Source: Symbiodinium sp. CCMP2592
Taxonomy: Eukaryota > Sar > Dinophyceae > Suessiales > Symbiodiniaceae
NCBI GenBank assembly: GCA_905221615.1
Contig: CAJNDT010005866.1
Span: 124,001 to 188,000, forward strand
Length of the DNA: 64,000 nucleotides
Direction: 5' to 3'
In this document: positions 1-11,289 of the stretch, piece after piece
Layout: each line of letters starts with the position of its first letter
How positions within the stretch are numbered: the stretch's first letter is position 1
Notes under the pieces: model-generated
The model's input: only the letters and a program-made list of their open reading frames with translations
The model's database searches: none
What the model was told of the DNA's origin: nothing
Position numbers and translations under genes: made by a program

Positions 1-234
1 GAAGATCCAGGTAGCAAGAACCGAAAACCGCCATGCTGAATGACCACATGTCCTCTCCCTCTGTGCTTCAACCACGAAAGCGTAAGTGCCACCGCAGCTC
101 GTCAAGCAAATGACCTGCGTCGACAATAAACGGTGCAAGATGCCCATGGCGAAAGAAACTAGAAGGAAACCTACCACCCGAGCGATCTGCCTGCTCCGCC
201 ACACCACTGGAAGGAGCTCGGGCCACCGTGGCTC

Positions 235-545
235 ACACCCTAAACCCTAAACCGTGGCTACGCTCCGAGGTCATTCTGCCCGAACGCCTCGCGGAGACGA
301 AACCCTGAAGCAACCCTGGAAGAGCCTTTTTTCACAACCCTGTAAAGCCCTAAACCCTAAAGGCCCTAAACCCTAAACTCTGAACCCTAAACCCTAAAGG
401 CCCTAAAGGCCCTAAGCCCTAAGCCCTAAACCCTAAGGCCCTAAAGGCCCTAAAGGCCCCAAAGGTTCTAAAGGCCCTAAAGGCCCTAAAGGCCCTAAAG
501 GCCCTAAAGGCCCTAAAGGCCCTGAACCATAAAGCCCGATAAAGC
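235..545. repeat. Degenerate telomere-like array (CCCTAAA / GGCCCTAAA)
   Basis: The stretch alternates CCCTAAA heptamers with a 9-mer GGCCCTAAA that runs almost perfectly from about 470 to 525. It looks like an interstitial telomere-type array in which a variant unit has expanded. No gene is seen in 1-560. Confidence 0.85.
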
Positions 546-587
546 CCAAGCGGACCTCACAAAGCGCGAAGCTCCGAGGCCCCCCGG

Positions 588-648
588 AGCCCCCAAAGTG
601 CTTTCGAGGAGCTCACGCGCTTCGCCTTGGTCGTCTTGCCAAGGACCA
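588..648 (+). CDS. Exon-like stretch, unknown protein
   Basis: One frame reads SAFEELTRFALVVLPRTKRR with codon choices like the clear exons elsewhere (GAG, CTC, GTC, CGC). It is followed by CCAAG|GACCAA, a possible GA donor. No partner copy was found in the window, so only composition and the open frame support it. It could be chance. Confidence 0.2.
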
Positions 649-740
649 AGCGCCGCGAGCAGCCGGGGTCCCAAGCAGTGATTTTGGGGACTTAAGTGGG
701 GTTTTGGGGATGTAGGGGTTAGGGTTTAGGTTTGGTTTTT

Positions 741-1966
741 GGTGTTGGGGGTTTTGGGCTCTAGCTCAGGGTTTCGGACAGGGTTGTCCGATAGGATTTT
801 CAGTGGGGCATGCGAGGTTTTGAAGGGTCGTGACATCTGGTGTTGTTCGAAAGCATCGTCCTTTCACCATCTTACCTTTGGGCACAGCAAGAGGGCCCCA
901 TATCGAGCTGAGCCCCAAAAGGGCTGCTGAAAGCTGCTCAGGCCTCTAGACTCTAGAGCCAGGAAGGGCAAAGAAAGAGCGGAAAGTATCGCGGCCTCAA
1001 CTTCATCGGTGTGCTGGCAGTTTCTCTGCTGTTCCCACAACTCCAAGCCCCTCAATCCGTGACCCAGCCGCAAGTAGTCCCTAACCCAAGAGCTACAAGT
1101 TCACTATGCGAGTTCGGGCAAGATAGCTTCGAGATGGGGCTCCACTAACTCTTCCCCGAGTTCTCAGAGCAAGGTTCAAAGCAAACTGGGTGGCCCCTCA
1201 GGGCTTTGAAGCAAGCAAGCCTCGTGGATTTTGGGACCCATAGTCTTCGGCGTTGGATTTTGAGACCCGTAGTCTTCGGCATTGGGGAGAAGCCCTGAGG
1301 AATCCTGTCTGAGGTACTACTACCAGCTGAAGAGCTTGCTGACCTTCCGTTGGGACCACTGTTCCTGGGCGGATTTCTTTCGTTGAAGTTGTAGACTGGC
1401 CACCCGCCCAAGAGCCTGACAACGCTTTGAGACCCTGACCTCAAATCTTAAGCTTCCCACATGAGACTTCCTAAGTGCAGTCCCAAGTGTGGAGGAAATC
1501 TGGTTCCACTCCAGGATCCTTTCCATATGGATTGAGAGGAGTTCCGGAAAGTGGACCCTTCTGCCCTTGACAGGTCTTAGGCTCCTTCGCTTCAGGTGCT
1601 GGGATGCTTTGCGGGAGTCATCTTGAAGAGTCATCTTGTCTCGAATACCCTAAACCCTAAACCCTAAACCCTAATACCACGGAGGCCCACAAAGCAGATG
1701 TCTAGGAAACCTCAGCAAGAGCCGACGTGGTTCCGTCGCTCCCCAAGTCGAGCCTCCCGGGTTTTGGGGTTTCAAAATCCCCTCACCCCAAAACCACAGA
1801 ATTAGGGTTTGGGGTTTAGGGTTTAGAACTCCTAAAGCCGTAGTCGAAGCCTGGGGGTGTGGAGCCATGAATCGCAAAGCCTCGTGTCTCAGGCTGCCCA
1901 ACTCAGATGGTATTGGGCAGCACACTCCAGCGCGAGTTCCAGAGACCCCAGGCCTGTCTGGAGGGT
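741..1966. other. No gene recognised
   Basis: Open frames occur on both strands but none has a recognisable domain or a second copy. The stretch holds telomere-like heptamers near 715-735, 1647-1676 and 1800-1825 and otherwise unassigned mixed sequence. Confidence 0.5.
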
Positions 1967-2027
1967 TCATATATATGTATGTATATGTATATGTCTATGT
2001 CTATGTGTATGTGTATGTGTATGTGTC

Positions 2028-2064
<37 letters not shown>

Positions 2065-2090
2065 GTTTTTGTATGTGTATGTGTATGTGT

Positions 2091-2121
<31 letters not shown>

Positions 2122-2122
2122 G
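1967..2122. repeat. (TATGTG)n microsatellite
   Basis: Hexamer repeat TATGTG/TATGTA with few interruptions. It abuts the left arm of the large inverted repeat. Open frames across it (Val-Tyr/Met-Cys) are artefacts of the repeat. Confidence 0.95.
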
Positions 2123-2354
2123 CAGATAGCGCCGTTAGCGGGGTGGGGGGGGTTCGTTCTCTCGGACTATTGAGGGGGGGGGGGTCCTTACCTATTGAGG
2201 GGGGGGGGGGGTCTACTCCAGGAGTATTGAGGGGGGGAGGGGGGTTCATACTTCGGAGTATTGAGGGGGGGGGGTCTCTATTGAGGGAGGGGGGGTCTCT
2301 TTGGGAATGGTTGTTGTAGTATTTTGTCGGGTGAGGAAGAAGGAGCAGGAGAAG

Positions 2355-2412
<58 letters not shown>

Positions 2413-2413
2413 C

Positions 2414-2490
<77 letters not shown>

Positions 2491-2875
2491 CTACTACTAC
2501 TACTACTACTACTACTTATTACTACTACTACTACTGCTGCTACTACTACTACTACTACTGCTGCTACTACTACTACTACTACTCCTTCTTCTCCTGCTCC
2601 TTCTTCTTCACCCGACAAAATACTACAACAACCATTCCCAAAGAGACCCCCCCCCCTCCCCAAGAGTACGAGTCCCCCCCCCCTCAATAGTCTTGGAATA
2701 GACCCCCCCCCCTCAATACTCCTGAAGTATGAACCCCCCCTCAATACTCCTGGAGTATGAACCTCCCCCCCCCCCTCATATTCTTTCCACCCCCCCCTCC
2801 CCGCCTCTGGGGGGGGGGTCAATACTCCGGAAGAAGTAACCCCCCCCACCCGTGTCCTAGCGGCGCGGTCTCTGT
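2123..2875. repeat. Large imperfect inverted repeat (about 370-bp arms)
   Basis: The two halves are reverse complements around 2490/2491. From the centre outward each arm has a TAG/CTA trinucleotide tract, a GGAGAAGGAGCAGG-type purine segment, a TTTTGTCGGGTGAGGAAGAA segment, then several roughly 35-nt units of the form AGTATTGAG followed by a long G (or C) run, and ends in matching boundary words (left CAGATAGCGCCGTTAGCG; right CTAGCGGCGCGGTCTCTG). Small length differences in the homopolymer runs separate the arms. Confidence 0.9.
2356..2585. repeat. (TAG)n-(CTA)n microsatellite at the inverted-repeat centre
   Basis: About 45 TAG units switch abruptly to CTA units at 2490/2491, so the trinucleotide tract is itself a near-perfect hairpin. 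Poly-Val and poly-Leu frames here are not genes. Confidence 0.95.
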
Positions 2876-2971
2876 GTATGTGTGTTTATATGTATATGTA
2901 TGTGTATGTGTATGTATATGTATATGTATATGTATATGTACACATGCACATGTGTATGTAGATATATACAC

Positions 2972-3011
<40 letters not shown>

Positions 3012-3248
3012 TACACATGTATATATACACATTTATATACGCACATCTCTATATATGCATATATATATATATATATACATATGTATATGCATATGTATAT
3101 ATATATATACACATGCATATACATTTATGCATATATATATATATATGCATGTATGTACATATCCATAGAAATAGACATATATATATATATATCTATCTAT
3201 ATATATATAGATATATATGTCTCTTTCTATGGATATGTACATACAGGC

Positions 3249-3327
<79 letters not shown>

Positions 3328-3345
3328 TATACATATACATATACG
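2876..3345. repeat. TATG/AT-rich microsatellite region
   Basis: Mixed TATATG, TATG, CATA and pure AT tracts. It contains a distinct hairpin listed separately. No coding signal. Confidence 0.9.
3151..3244. repeat. Near-perfect 34-bp-arm hairpin
   Basis: The left arm starting GTATGTACATATCCATAGAA and the right arm ending TTCTATGGATATGTACATAC are reverse complements with one mismatch, separated by an AT-rich loop. The non-microsatellite part of the arm is unique sequence, so this is more than repeat periodicity. Confidence 0.9.
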
Positions 3346-4766
3346 CATAACTTCAGGGTTTAGGGTTTCATGTTTGTTTTTTAATATTCATATATTTGAG
3401 GGGATTTTTGCATGCATACTCCAGCATACTCACAGGGTCAAGTGGAAGTTGTTCGACAGCTTCACCAGAGGTGTCGGCCTGAATCGGCATCACTTGGTGG
3501 ACTCTGCTTGTTGAGATGGTCTCATGCTGAGGGCTTCTGAAGTAAAGCTTCATGTTCCTAAAACCCACAACCCTGAATCCTAGACAATGTCAAGGTCCTG
3601 TGACCTCGGGCTGTGCTAGGACAGGGGTGCCTCACGCTGTCACGCGGAGGTCTTCAGAAGCATCCTCCAGCAGATCTTGGTGAAGATGGGAGGTTTTCTC
3701 TGGGTGTGGATCTCGGTTATCGGCATTTTGGGTATGACTCATACCGTATGAGAGTTGTCTGGATTTACGGCCTAGGGGCCTGAAGGTTTGGGGGAGTTTA
3801 GGTTTGGGTGTTTAGGGTTTGGGATTAGGTGTTTAAGGTTTAGGCTTTCTTGGATTGAACTTGTGGGTTTAGCGTTTAGGGATTGTGGTCTGAGTCAGCG
3901 GGCAAGCTTCAGGGCTTTAAGGGCTGGAGAGAGAAGAACCGCAGCGGGCATGTTAGCCGAATCGTGGCACCTGCTCAGATGCCCTGATAATGTAGGACTC
4001 TGACTAAGACTCCTCCAGTTGGAAATTGGGATCTCTGTATTTCTTTGGGGATTTAGAAGCCCGTAGCCCTTCTGGGGATAGAGAACTTCCCATCCCCAAC
4101 CCCTCTGAGGATCTACCTCCCCAAGAGTACCTTGAACCCAACTGGTTTAGAGAAGCCCTAAACCCTAAACCCTACACCGCAACCCTGAAGCCTCGCTGCC
4201 TTAGTTCGCTGAGGCCATCTCTCCGTTGCCTTACCTCGGGCGGTCCATGCCACTGGTCAGTCGTTAGAGCTTCGAGTGCTTGGGGCTCAGGTTTTCGGGC
4301 TGGTTTGGGTTTCGTGGGGCTTAGGGCATTTGGGTGAAGGTTCCTACTCCAAGAAGCACGACGTGTTGAGGCCTGGTTGACATCCTAGGATGCTAAGCCC
4401 TAAGCACATCTAAGCACTAAACCCTTTAACGCATGACGCTATCTGTCTGATGCACTTGGGCTGCGAGGGGTTTTGGATTTCATGCGATTTCATGCTTGAG
4501 GCTTTTCTTGATCATTGTCAAGGGCTGAATGTTGTGAGGGCTTGAGGTTCAGAGTCTGGGGGCTGCTCCGAGGGGTCTAAAGGTGTAGGATTCGGAAGTT
4601 GATTAGGGAATGCCATCAGGGGCTCAACAGTGAGGCTCTTCGGTTCCTTAGGAACTCACTAACTTACACACCGTGAAGCTTTCAATTCTGAATCCCAGAC
4701 CTGATTCCCTCAACCTTCAACCATCGAATCCTAAGCCACCCGAACGTCCCCGAGGCATTCTGCAGC
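3346..4766. other. No gene recognised; scattered TTTAGGG-like words
   Basis: Telomere-like words recur (3357-3366, 3808-3825, 4157-4175). A short open stretch near 3640-3700 reads EVFRSILQQILVKMG, which could be an exon, but it has no partner copy. Confidence 0.4.
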
Positions 4767-4858
4767 ATATGGGATCTAGTACCCTAGATACTAGGATCCT
4801 TATTATACGAACCCCAAATAAGGTACCCCTACTTAGACTTTTCGGAAACTCCCATATC
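4767..4858. mobile_element. MITE-like element, family M2 (truncated left end)
   Basis: Shares the core TAGTACCCTAGATACTAGGA, a CCCCAAATAAGGTACCCCTA block and the right end TTCGGAAACTCCCATAT with the copies at 48364-48470 and 60295-60406. The left inverted repeat seen there (ATATGGGGGTTTCCGAAA) is mostly missing. Non-autonomous: no transposase frame. Confidence 0.75.
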
Positions 4859-5049
4859 CTGCTGCAACCCCCAACCCGCCCCCGAAATTTCCACCGGAAG
4901 CCTGCGCTCCTTAGGATGGTCCTGGGCCTGGACACCGTGAAGGCCAGCAATATCTTAGGGGTACTTAGATAATTTTTTTAATTTTTGGTTATTGTAATCT
5001 GTAAGAAACAGCTAAAATTCTAATTTTGCTAGGGTTCTAAGTTCAGTAT

Positions 5050-5140
5050 AGTGATTACCTATACGATTTTGGTGGTTCCAAATTATTTTTATAGTATAAT
5101 GGGCTCCTAAACCCTATTCTAAGACTAAAGCCTCTATCTT
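5050..5140. mobile_element. MITE-like element, family M1
   Basis: Diverged copy. It keeps GTGGTTCC, TATAGTATAATGGGCTCC and CCTAAACCCTATTCTAAG of the M1 core (see 41906-42003 for the best copy). Confidence 0.7.
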
Positions 5141-5773
5141 AGCACGATTTGATATCGGTGCCAGAACAGTGAGAGTAGGGTTGTAGCAGCATCTATTCTC
5201 GTATAGTTAGAGGTACAAGGAGAAGATACTGAGAAGAAGATACTGTTACTCTTTGAACAGACATCGATATTTGGGGTTTTTCGGGTGTGGACGAGCCCAC
5301 ATGAAAATCCCTAGCCGGTTCAATTTGAGGGCAGAACAGCTCGGCAGGTGTAGGGAAGATGCAGGCAGCTTTCCTCCCAAATGGTCGCCGGAGCCTACCC
5401 CTCTTCATCCTCGCGCTTGCAGGTCTCACGGTCACAAGACGGCTCGAATTGAAAAACTTATCGTTGTGAGTCTGTGGCGTGTTTTTTTGCCAAGCTTTAG
5501 CTCTTCAAAACCGAAACCAGCTCCTGACGCAAGCGCGAGTTTACACGACAGACTTTGCTCCCCAAGCCCCGCACCCCCTCGTGCTCACTGGTACCATCTT
5601 CAGGCAACGAAGGAATCGCCGATGCTTCAAGCGCTGAGCGCCTCGTGCAATGCCAGCCCGGCTGGCTTTTGATCGGCCCAAGCATTTCAGCAAACCGCTC
5701 GGTGTTGAAAGTACTTTGTCCCTGCTCCGGAACCCTTCCGTGGCTGTGTTTATCCGAGCCGATTGTTCGCCCA
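5141..5773. other. No gene recognised with confidence
   Basis: Mixed sequence with several overlapping open frames on both strands. No domain recognised. Confidence 0.4.
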
Positions 5774-6000
5774 ATGGCCCTACCCCTCAGCCCTATGCCC
5801 CGGAAGCCGCGCTGCAATGGGGTCCGTGCTTGCTTGCTTGTAGCTTTGTTATGGAGCAGCCTTCCTTCAAGAAACAGGGTATCGAGCCTTGTAGGGACTA
5901 GGCTCTACGCCTGCGCAGAAAAAGCTCACCACAAACTTGCAAGCTCCGGATCTACTCGTAGAGCGAGCAAAGATGCTGAAGAAGCGATCAGAGAAAATGG
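5774..6000 (+). CDS. Putative first exon with signal-like N-terminus
   Basis: An ATG opens a 76-codon frame. Its N-terminal region has basic residues and then the hydrophobic run ACLLVALLWSSLPS, followed by a hydrophilic stretch (KAHHKLASSGSTRRASKDAE). It runs into GG|GTTAGT, a good intron donor, just before AT-rich sequence starts. This suggests a secreted or plastid-targeted protein's first exon. No second copy or domain supports it, and other frames are also open. Confidence 0.25.
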
Positions 6001-6218
6001 GTTAGTATATAATGCATGTAGTATGTATACTGTATACATATCTATCTATCTACCTATCGCAAAGTACGCAATATCTTATATATATAGTGTGTAGCATATA
6101 TTGTAGAGTAAGCAGTATATCGTGCCAGGTCTACTTTACCAGCTACTTTACAACCTGGCGCATGGTCCCGCCGGGGGAGCCCGTGCTGCGGTCTGGCAGC
6201 AAGAAGCAGGAAAGAATA

Positions 6219-6288
6219 TAGGGGCCTTGATAACTACCGAGATTATTTTGTGGGGTTCCTTAGAATTATGGTATAATGGGCCCCCCAA
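6219..6288. mobile_element. MITE-like element, family M1 (5' portion)
   Basis: Begins TAGGGGCCTTGATAACTACC and reaches GGTATAATGGGCCCC, where the next copy begins. It is a truncated unit in a tandem pair. Confidence 0.85.
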
Positions 6289-6390
6289 ATAGGGGCCTTG
6301 ATAACTACCTACATTACTTTGTGGGGTTCCTTAGTATAAATATAGCATGATGGGCCCCAAAACCCTATTCCAATTATCAAGGCCTCTATA
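6289..6390. mobile_element. MITE-like element, family M1 (complete)
   Basis: Complete copy from TAGGGGCCTTGATAACTACC to the inverted end AATTATCAAGGCCTCTATA, with the TTCCTTAGTATAAATATAGC core. Head-to-tail with the truncated copy just upstream. Confidence 0.9.
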
Positions 6391-6668
6391 GTAGGTGCGG
6401 AACGGGAACGAAAATCACACCACTACGAACCCAAGTCAGGGGCTTGGGCGGGAAAGATACCAATCTACTGGTTCCGTACCTTCAGTAACTATTCATGAGG
6501 GATGTGGGGTAAGGCGTCTACAGGCTTCCGACTTTGCGAGATGAAAGGGGCAGGAGCAGCAAAGATACCTGAGGACCAAAACCTATAAGCACTTAAAGGG
6601 GTTTAGGGTTTAGGGTTTAGCCCTTTCAAACCTTGTTTCAAGCTTCCTGGATTCGTCCGGACAGGCCT

Positions 6669-6748
6669 GGGCCCCTAGTTCGCGAGGCGTTGCGCCACTT
6701 CGTCACGGTGCATCCTGGCCTGACCCGAAATGGTGGGCTTTCCCACAG
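6669..6748 (+). CDS. Exon-like stretch, unknown protein
   Basis: The frame GPLVREALRHFVTVHPGLTR has exon-like codon use and ends at CACAG|GTTCTT, a GT donor. It has no second copy and no recognised domain. Confidence 0.25.
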
Positions 6749-8298
6749 GTTCTTAATGGCCTCGCGGGTCCTTGAAAGGGTTTGCAGGCTTCGCTTTGGG
6801 GTGTTGTGGGGCTTGGGGCTTATGGTGTAGGGTTTAGGGTGGTGGGGTCAGGTTGCCTTGATTTCCAAGCATTTCAAGCCCTGCACGCCGCATGATATCT
6901 GAGAACTGGCCGGCCTCCGGACACTGTCGTCGTGTTCCGGGGAGGGGCGAGCGAGACTTGACCGCAGTTTCGGGCTTTGTCGTGCGAGACGGAGGACCGA
7001 AGTAATCAGAACAGGTCTCTGGGTGTCATATAGTCTGAACCCTACGCCATCATCCGTCGGCCAGTGACTCCAACAAAGGATTACTTCTATTGGATGTTAC
7101 CGGAGTTCCCTCGCAAAGCAGTATCGCCTCCCCGCATGTGAACAAGACCATAAACTTGAAGGCCGCGGGCTTTTGCAGGGTTGTGGGAAGCTTTGGGATC
7201 AAGCCTGTGCAGTGGGTTTTGCACATCTCCGCTGACACTCTGCTGGGTTCATGCCTGCACTTCGGTAAGAAAGCTAGCCGTAAGTGATGGAGATAACCCG
7301 AACCCTAAACCCTAAACCCTAAACCCCAAAAACCCTTAACCCCAAAAGCCTAAATCCGAAAATCTCGAGGCAGGGGCCGGTTGTTGCAGCGCACAATCCC
7401 CTCCCCCCCTCCCCCCTTTCCGCCCCCACCTTGAACCCCAACACCCTAAGCCCCTAAACCCCCAATATTTCTAGCCTTGAAGAGGCATGTCGCCTTGCTT
7501 CACCAGGCCCTACACGAACCAAAAGCCTTCCTTTAAACCTCAACATTCTCGAAGGCGAAGCCGCCCTTCACCCCCCATAGCCAGAAACCCCGAAAGCCAG
7601 GGCCCAAATTTTCCTTCAAAAACGCAAAAAGGGGTCCCAAAGCCTCCAACGAGCCCGAGGAGAGCCAGGAGTCCACGCTGACGGAGCGCTGGGTCAGTTT
7701 AGGGGTTCAGGGCTTCAGGGGTTCAGGGTCTAGGGTTTAGGGTTTAGGCTTCAGGGTTTAGGGGGTTTTATTCGGCGTTCTTTCGCTTGTAACACGGTGG
7801 GTTTTGGACCATGGCCGTCTTGGGTGTCGACAGCTTCCTGAAAGGCTGTGAAGGTGTGGACATGAAGCATCTTGTGCTGGTTGAAGTAGGGCCTAAGTAG
7901 GGCCGTTTAGGGTTTAGGGTTTAGGGTTTAGGAAGATGGATTTTGAAGGTTTGCTTCCCGCAGGCCTTGGCCTCACAGGTTTCGGGACGGTGGCCATGGG
8001 TTTCAAGTCGCCCTAAGGGCTTCAACCCTCAACCCCTGAACCCTAAACACTAACCCCTAGCCCCTACACCCTTAAGCCGTAAACTCTCAATCGTTCCTTC
8101 GTGGCTGGCCCTGAATGGACGGCTTGCTGTTGTTCGTGCTCAGGATTGCAGAGGGATCTGAAGATGGGCTTTGAGGATTGATCGACCTCAAGCCGACCCC
8201 GGATTTTGGGGATGGACTGTCTAGGATATGCGACACGTGATACGGGTTGTTTGATTCTGAGAAGTCGGAGTTTAGGATCTGGCTTGCGGGCTGCGAAG
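6749..8298. other. No clear gene; one open stretch and telomere-like repeats
   Basis: An open + frame at about 7070-7285 includes SSIASPHVNKTINLKAAGF, which could be coding but is unsupported. CCCTAAA/TTTAGGG words cluster at 7300-7325, 7725-7760 and 7905-7930. Pyrimidine-rich sequence occupies 7395-7430. Confidence 0.4.
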
Positions 8299-8429
8299 GA
8301 GCAAGAAGTCCATCATCCAACGGAGGGACTGCTGGTGGCCCTTCACGACGTGGCGAAGGAGGTCGATGCAGTGCAGGGTTTTGTGATTCAAGCCTTCTCG
8401 GTGCAGCGGTTTAGGGCAGAGGATGTAGG
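8299..8429 (+). CDS. Putative exon, unknown protein
   Basis: Frame containing EGLLVALHDVAKEVDAVQGF, preceded by an AG acceptor (GCGAAG|GAG) and followed by GG|GTGAGT, a near-consensus donor. The predicted segment is amphipathic and helical. It has no recognised domain. It may belong with the exon at 8591, but the phase I infer does not join cleanly, so one boundary may be wrong. Confidence 0.4.
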
Positions 8430-8496
8430 GTGAGTGGCTTCGAATTTCTTGGGGCTTGTGGTCTAAGATCCACAAGCACACCTTTTCAGCCGAATG

Positions 8497-8566
8497 TAGG
8501 GGCCTGAAAGTTGGTGCTTAGTATAATATACCCCTAAACCCTACCCTGATTATTAAGGCCCTTACT
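8497..8566. mobile_element. MITE-like element, family M1 (internally deleted)
   Basis: Has the TAGGGGCCT end, TAGTATAATATACCCC core and GATTATTAAGGCCCTTA end but lacks much of the left half. It lies between two putative exons and would make up about half of the small intron between them. Confidence 0.85.
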
Positions 8567-8590
8567 TTCACTACACAGATTCTCGGCCAG

Positions 8591-8662
8591 GTGTCGAAAT
8601 CGGTGGAGTATGAGAGCTGGGCTTCGCGGCTTTCGGTTGCCTACATCATGGCGCGCAGGAGG
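8591..8662 (+). CDS. Putative exon, unknown protein
   Basis: After GGCCAG| the frame reads VSKSVEYESWASRLSVAYIM and then ARR, with a GT donor candidate at the end. The codon pattern is strongly coding-like. No family recognised. Confidence 0.4.
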
Positions 8663-8740
8663 GTGTAGGGTTGAGGGTTTAGGGTTTGGGGTTTAGGGTT
8701 CAGGGTTAAGGGTTCGCGGCTTCGGGTTTAGGGTTCTGCT

Positions 8741-9190
8741 TCAGGTGCTTGTTGCCGAGCTTTAGTCTTGGTGTCGTGCGGGCTCTCAGGAGGCACTCCA
8801 CCCGCTTGCGTAGAAAGTTATGTTATGGTTCTTTGTTTTTCGGAGTTGTCAGCTTCATGTGTGTGCCGCCGCTCCAAGCAATCAGTGTCATCCTGGCCTC
8901 ACCTCAAGAGCGTACAGGCAGTGGTTTCGGAATTGAGGTTTCCTGGGTTCGTGCCGGAAGCAGGGGTTCCCGTGTCGGTGACTGAAGGAGCATCCGTCCT
9001 GCATGGAGTGATTAAACTTTGTGTCACTCACAGATGGTCAGCTCAATAATCAGATTTCCTGTTGAAGACCGATACCCAGAACAGCTCACTCGCAAAGAAG
9101 CCTTTCATCCTCGTATGCTCTGAGCCCTAAAGCCGAAGCTCGGCTACCTCCTATCAGGAGTGTGAGCACCCGCTTCATGACCGAAGAGTG
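8741..9190 (+). other. 5' part of segmental duplication, copy 1
   Basis: The words GAGTGATTAAACTTTGTG, CCCAGAACAGCTCACTCGCA and CTATCAGGAGTGTGAGCACC recur in the same order near 17935, 18045 and 18568. This is diverged duplicated DNA. An open 93-codon frame crosses it (from 8768), but the second copy does not preserve the frame, so it is not called a gene. Confidence 0.6.
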
Positions 9191-9477
9191 CGAGAACTTG
9201 CCGAGCGGCAGCTACTTGAAGCGACCAGGGTGTAGGAAATAAGGTTTGGGGTTTAGGGTTTGGGCTTTCGAGTTCAGGGTTTAGGTTAGTTCCGGTTTGG
9301 GGTTCAATGGGGGCGGTCGGACGGGGGAGTGGAGGGTGGGGGGGGGGAAGGTAAGCCTGCACTTTGAGAGTCTCGGGTCCAGGTGGTTTCCGGTGCGGAG
9401 TGCGAAGGGCGACTGCAGGAGAAGAAGAGGGAAGTTGCTGGGATGTAGCACGGCTGTACCGGGACCTTTTTCTACCA

Positions 9478-9567
9478 TAGGGGAATAATTACCTATACTA
9501 TTTGGGCGTTCCTCCTTTTTGTATAGTATAATGGGCCAAAAAACCTTATGATAATTATTAAGAAAGG
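9478..9567. mobile_element. MITE-like element, family M1
   Basis: TAGGGGAATAATTACC start, GTATAGTATAATGGGCC core, GATAATTATTAAG end. Confidence 0.8.
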
Positions 9568-9714
9568 GTGTGTGCAGCAGTGGATTTGCGCACACAGCAA
9601 CAGAAGCTGGCCTTCAGTGCACGGCGACAAGGGGTCCGCAAGCCGGGAGAAGTGAGCCATCTACAAGCGTGATGGATGTGTGCTTGTGCACATATGTATA
9701 TACACATATATATA

Positions 9715-9975
<261 letters not shown>

Positions 9976-10227
9976 ATGTATATGTGTCTATGTCTGCGTC
10001 CATGTCAATGTCTGTGTCCATGTCCATGTTTGGTATATGTGTAAAGATGTATATGTGTATATGTGTATATGTACACATGTATCCACCTAGATGTAGATGT
10101 AGATGTGGATGTAGACGTAAGTGTAGACGAAGACGTAGATGTATATGTATATGTACATGTATGTAGATGTTTCCAAACACATACATATACACACATACTC
10201 TCTCTTTGTTTATTTCTTTGTTTCATT

Positions 10228-10302
10228 CTTTCGTTTTTTCTTTATCTCTCTCTCTCTCTCTCTCTCTTGCTCTCTCGCTCTTGCTCTCTCTCTCTCTCAC
10301 TC
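10228..10302. repeat. (CT)n tract
   Basis: Dinucleotide CT repeat with TTGCTCTCGC interruptions. Confidence 0.95.
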
Positions 10303-11240
10303 TCTTTGTGGATGCCTTCCGCATCTGAGTTTCCTTGTACATTGCGCAATGTTTTTCACTCCAAACGAATCTCGGCTGTAAGAATCCTCGTAACCAGCTA
10401 CCAGCTATCATAGGTGGCCTAGGTTCGTAACAGTGCCGCCAGCAGCCTACCTGTGCCAGCCTACAGAACTAAGAAACGCCTTGCATGAGGCTATGTGGAT
10501 GAAGGTCTGGTGCCAGGCAGCTGGGCAACGAAACCTTGGCCCCAAAGCACATACCTCAAAAGCAGGCTTTGGTTCAGGGTTGAGCACGGTTATGCCTAGT
10601 GGGCTCAACCAGGCCTGTGCCTACCTTGCTGATGAAAGGCCCCAGTCTCGCAAGCGAACCCGAACACAGCCCCACACCCTGCACGAGCACTTCTGGCTAC
10701 CTTAATGTCTCAAGCGTTTCTCGGCTTTGGCAGCGTGGTCCAAGACTCAGGAGGGAATCCCCAAACACGAGACCGAGCACGCCCAGAAATCCTTGAACCA
10801 AAGCACAAAAACCTCGATGCCTAACTCCAAAGAACCAGGTAGACCTGCACTCCACCGAAAATTTTATACCCCTTACCCCATTTCCCCGAGGTCACTCCTC
10901 CGAGGAAGGCTCTACACGTATCTCGCCAGGGTTTATGGCTTTCGGGTTTGTTTGGGTTTAGGATTGGGGTTTTGGGGGCTTGGGGGTTTCGGGTTGAGTC
11001 TGGTTTGTTTGGTTTATTGTTTGTGCCATTCTCCAGTGGCTCAGCGGCCATAACGGTACTTGTGGTAGAGTTTAAACTAAACGCTAGGCCAAAATATTCA
11101 TTTTCTGAGTTGCTTGATTTTTTGAAGAAGATGTATTGGGTTCAGACGTTGAAGAGTGGAGAGGTTGAGAAATTTGGGGGTTCAGGGTTAAAGGCCTAAA
11201 CGCCTAAACCCTAAACCCTACACTCCCAAGTAGTTTTATA
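10303..11240. other. No gene recognised
   Basis: Unassigned sequence with telomere-like words near 10950-10990 and 11190-11220. Open frames are short and carry no recognised motif. Confidence 0.5.
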
Positions 11241-11289
11241 TGGCTTAGTTCCGGCTGGAAGCGCTTCGATGGGTCCGGCGGCTCGTGTA

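Noticed and set aside
2001-2849. 282-codon frame on the - strand and 125-197-codon frames on the + strand
   Set aside because: They run through microsatellite and poly-C/poly-G inverted-repeat DNA; composition alone explains them.
5359-5469. 36-codon frame starting MQAAFLPNGRRSLPLFILAL, signal-peptide-like
   Set aside because: Very short, overlaps other open frames, no support beyond hydrophobicity.
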